Shown: in pieces, positions 5,746-5,779 of the stretch
How positions within the stretch are numbered: the stretch's first letter is position 1
Layout of the letters: each line of letters opens with the position of its first letter
NCBI GenBank assembly: GCA_000416005.1
Contig: KE356563.1
Coordinates: 171,527-177,305 of the forward strand
DNA length: 5,779 nucleotides
Origin: Haloquadratum sp. J07HQX50
GTDB lineage: Archaea > Halobacteriota > Halobacteria > Halobacteriales > Haloferacaceae
Direction: 5' to 3'
Notes under the pieces: model-generated
The model's database searches: none
Told to the model about the DNA's origin: nothing
Seen by the model: the letters and a program-made list of their open reading frames with translations, nothing else
Translations under genes and position numbers: made by a program

Positions 5746-5779
5746 GATTTGTCCGATTAGTCGTTAATTCCCACACAGG

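Overview
The window reads as a haloarchaeal (class Halobacteria) accessory region. Support comes from proteins recognisable as haloarchaeal types: a twin-arginine lipoprotein start followed by FG-GAP-type repeats, an MFS carrier with an Asp/Glu-rich cytosolic N-terminus, archaeal TATA-box promoters instead of bacterial -10/-35 pairs, and sequence resembling haloarchaeal insertion-sequence ends. Genes are sparse, intergenic DNA is AT-rich compared with the coding parts, and several genes are broken. This fits a plasmid, genomic island or other plastic replicon segment. Species assignment is not possible from the sequence alone.

Layout. Positions 1-87 hold what may be the tail of a gene that starts outside the window; 88-580 has no convincing gene. 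From 582 to about 2603 there is a roughly 2-kb segment with three intact-looking genes: a dual-specificity protein phosphatase (698-1150, +), a 71-residue two-helix membrane protein (1340-1555, +) and a YfbR-like HD-domain nucleotidase/phosphohydrolase (1847-2398, -). The segment is bounded by inverted, degenerate copies of one repeat (582-650 and 2549-2601) and has two more copies inside it (1199-1258 and 1736-1753). The repeat looks like the end of an IS6-family element: terminus GGCTCTGTTGAAATCC, then about 25 bases, then GTGATGAATA and usually AGCGCGCG. Positions 2590-2700 form a dense control region of palindromes and short direct repeats, probably the promoter of the HD gene. Another terminus-like copy lies at 2779-2833.

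Positions 2938-3318 are a decayed FG-GAP-repeat lipoprotein gene with a single in-frame TAG. It overlaps the start of a short pentapeptide-repeat remnant (3312-3530). Positions 3729-4961 (-) encode a complete 12-helix MFS transporter with a Shine-Dalgarno sequence and an upstream TATA box. Positions 5118-5520 hold a further degenerate repeat copy, an unassigned reading frame, and a double hairpin resembling the right end / guide-RNA end of IS200/IS605-family (TnpB) elements. The last 130 bases carry a short, codon-like reading frame on the minus strand.

I see no clear multi-gene pathway. The phosphatase, membrane protein and HD enzyme share a repeat-bounded segment but are not an operon. The most unusual signal is the repeat family scattered across the window, followed by the operator-like palindrome in front of the HD gene.
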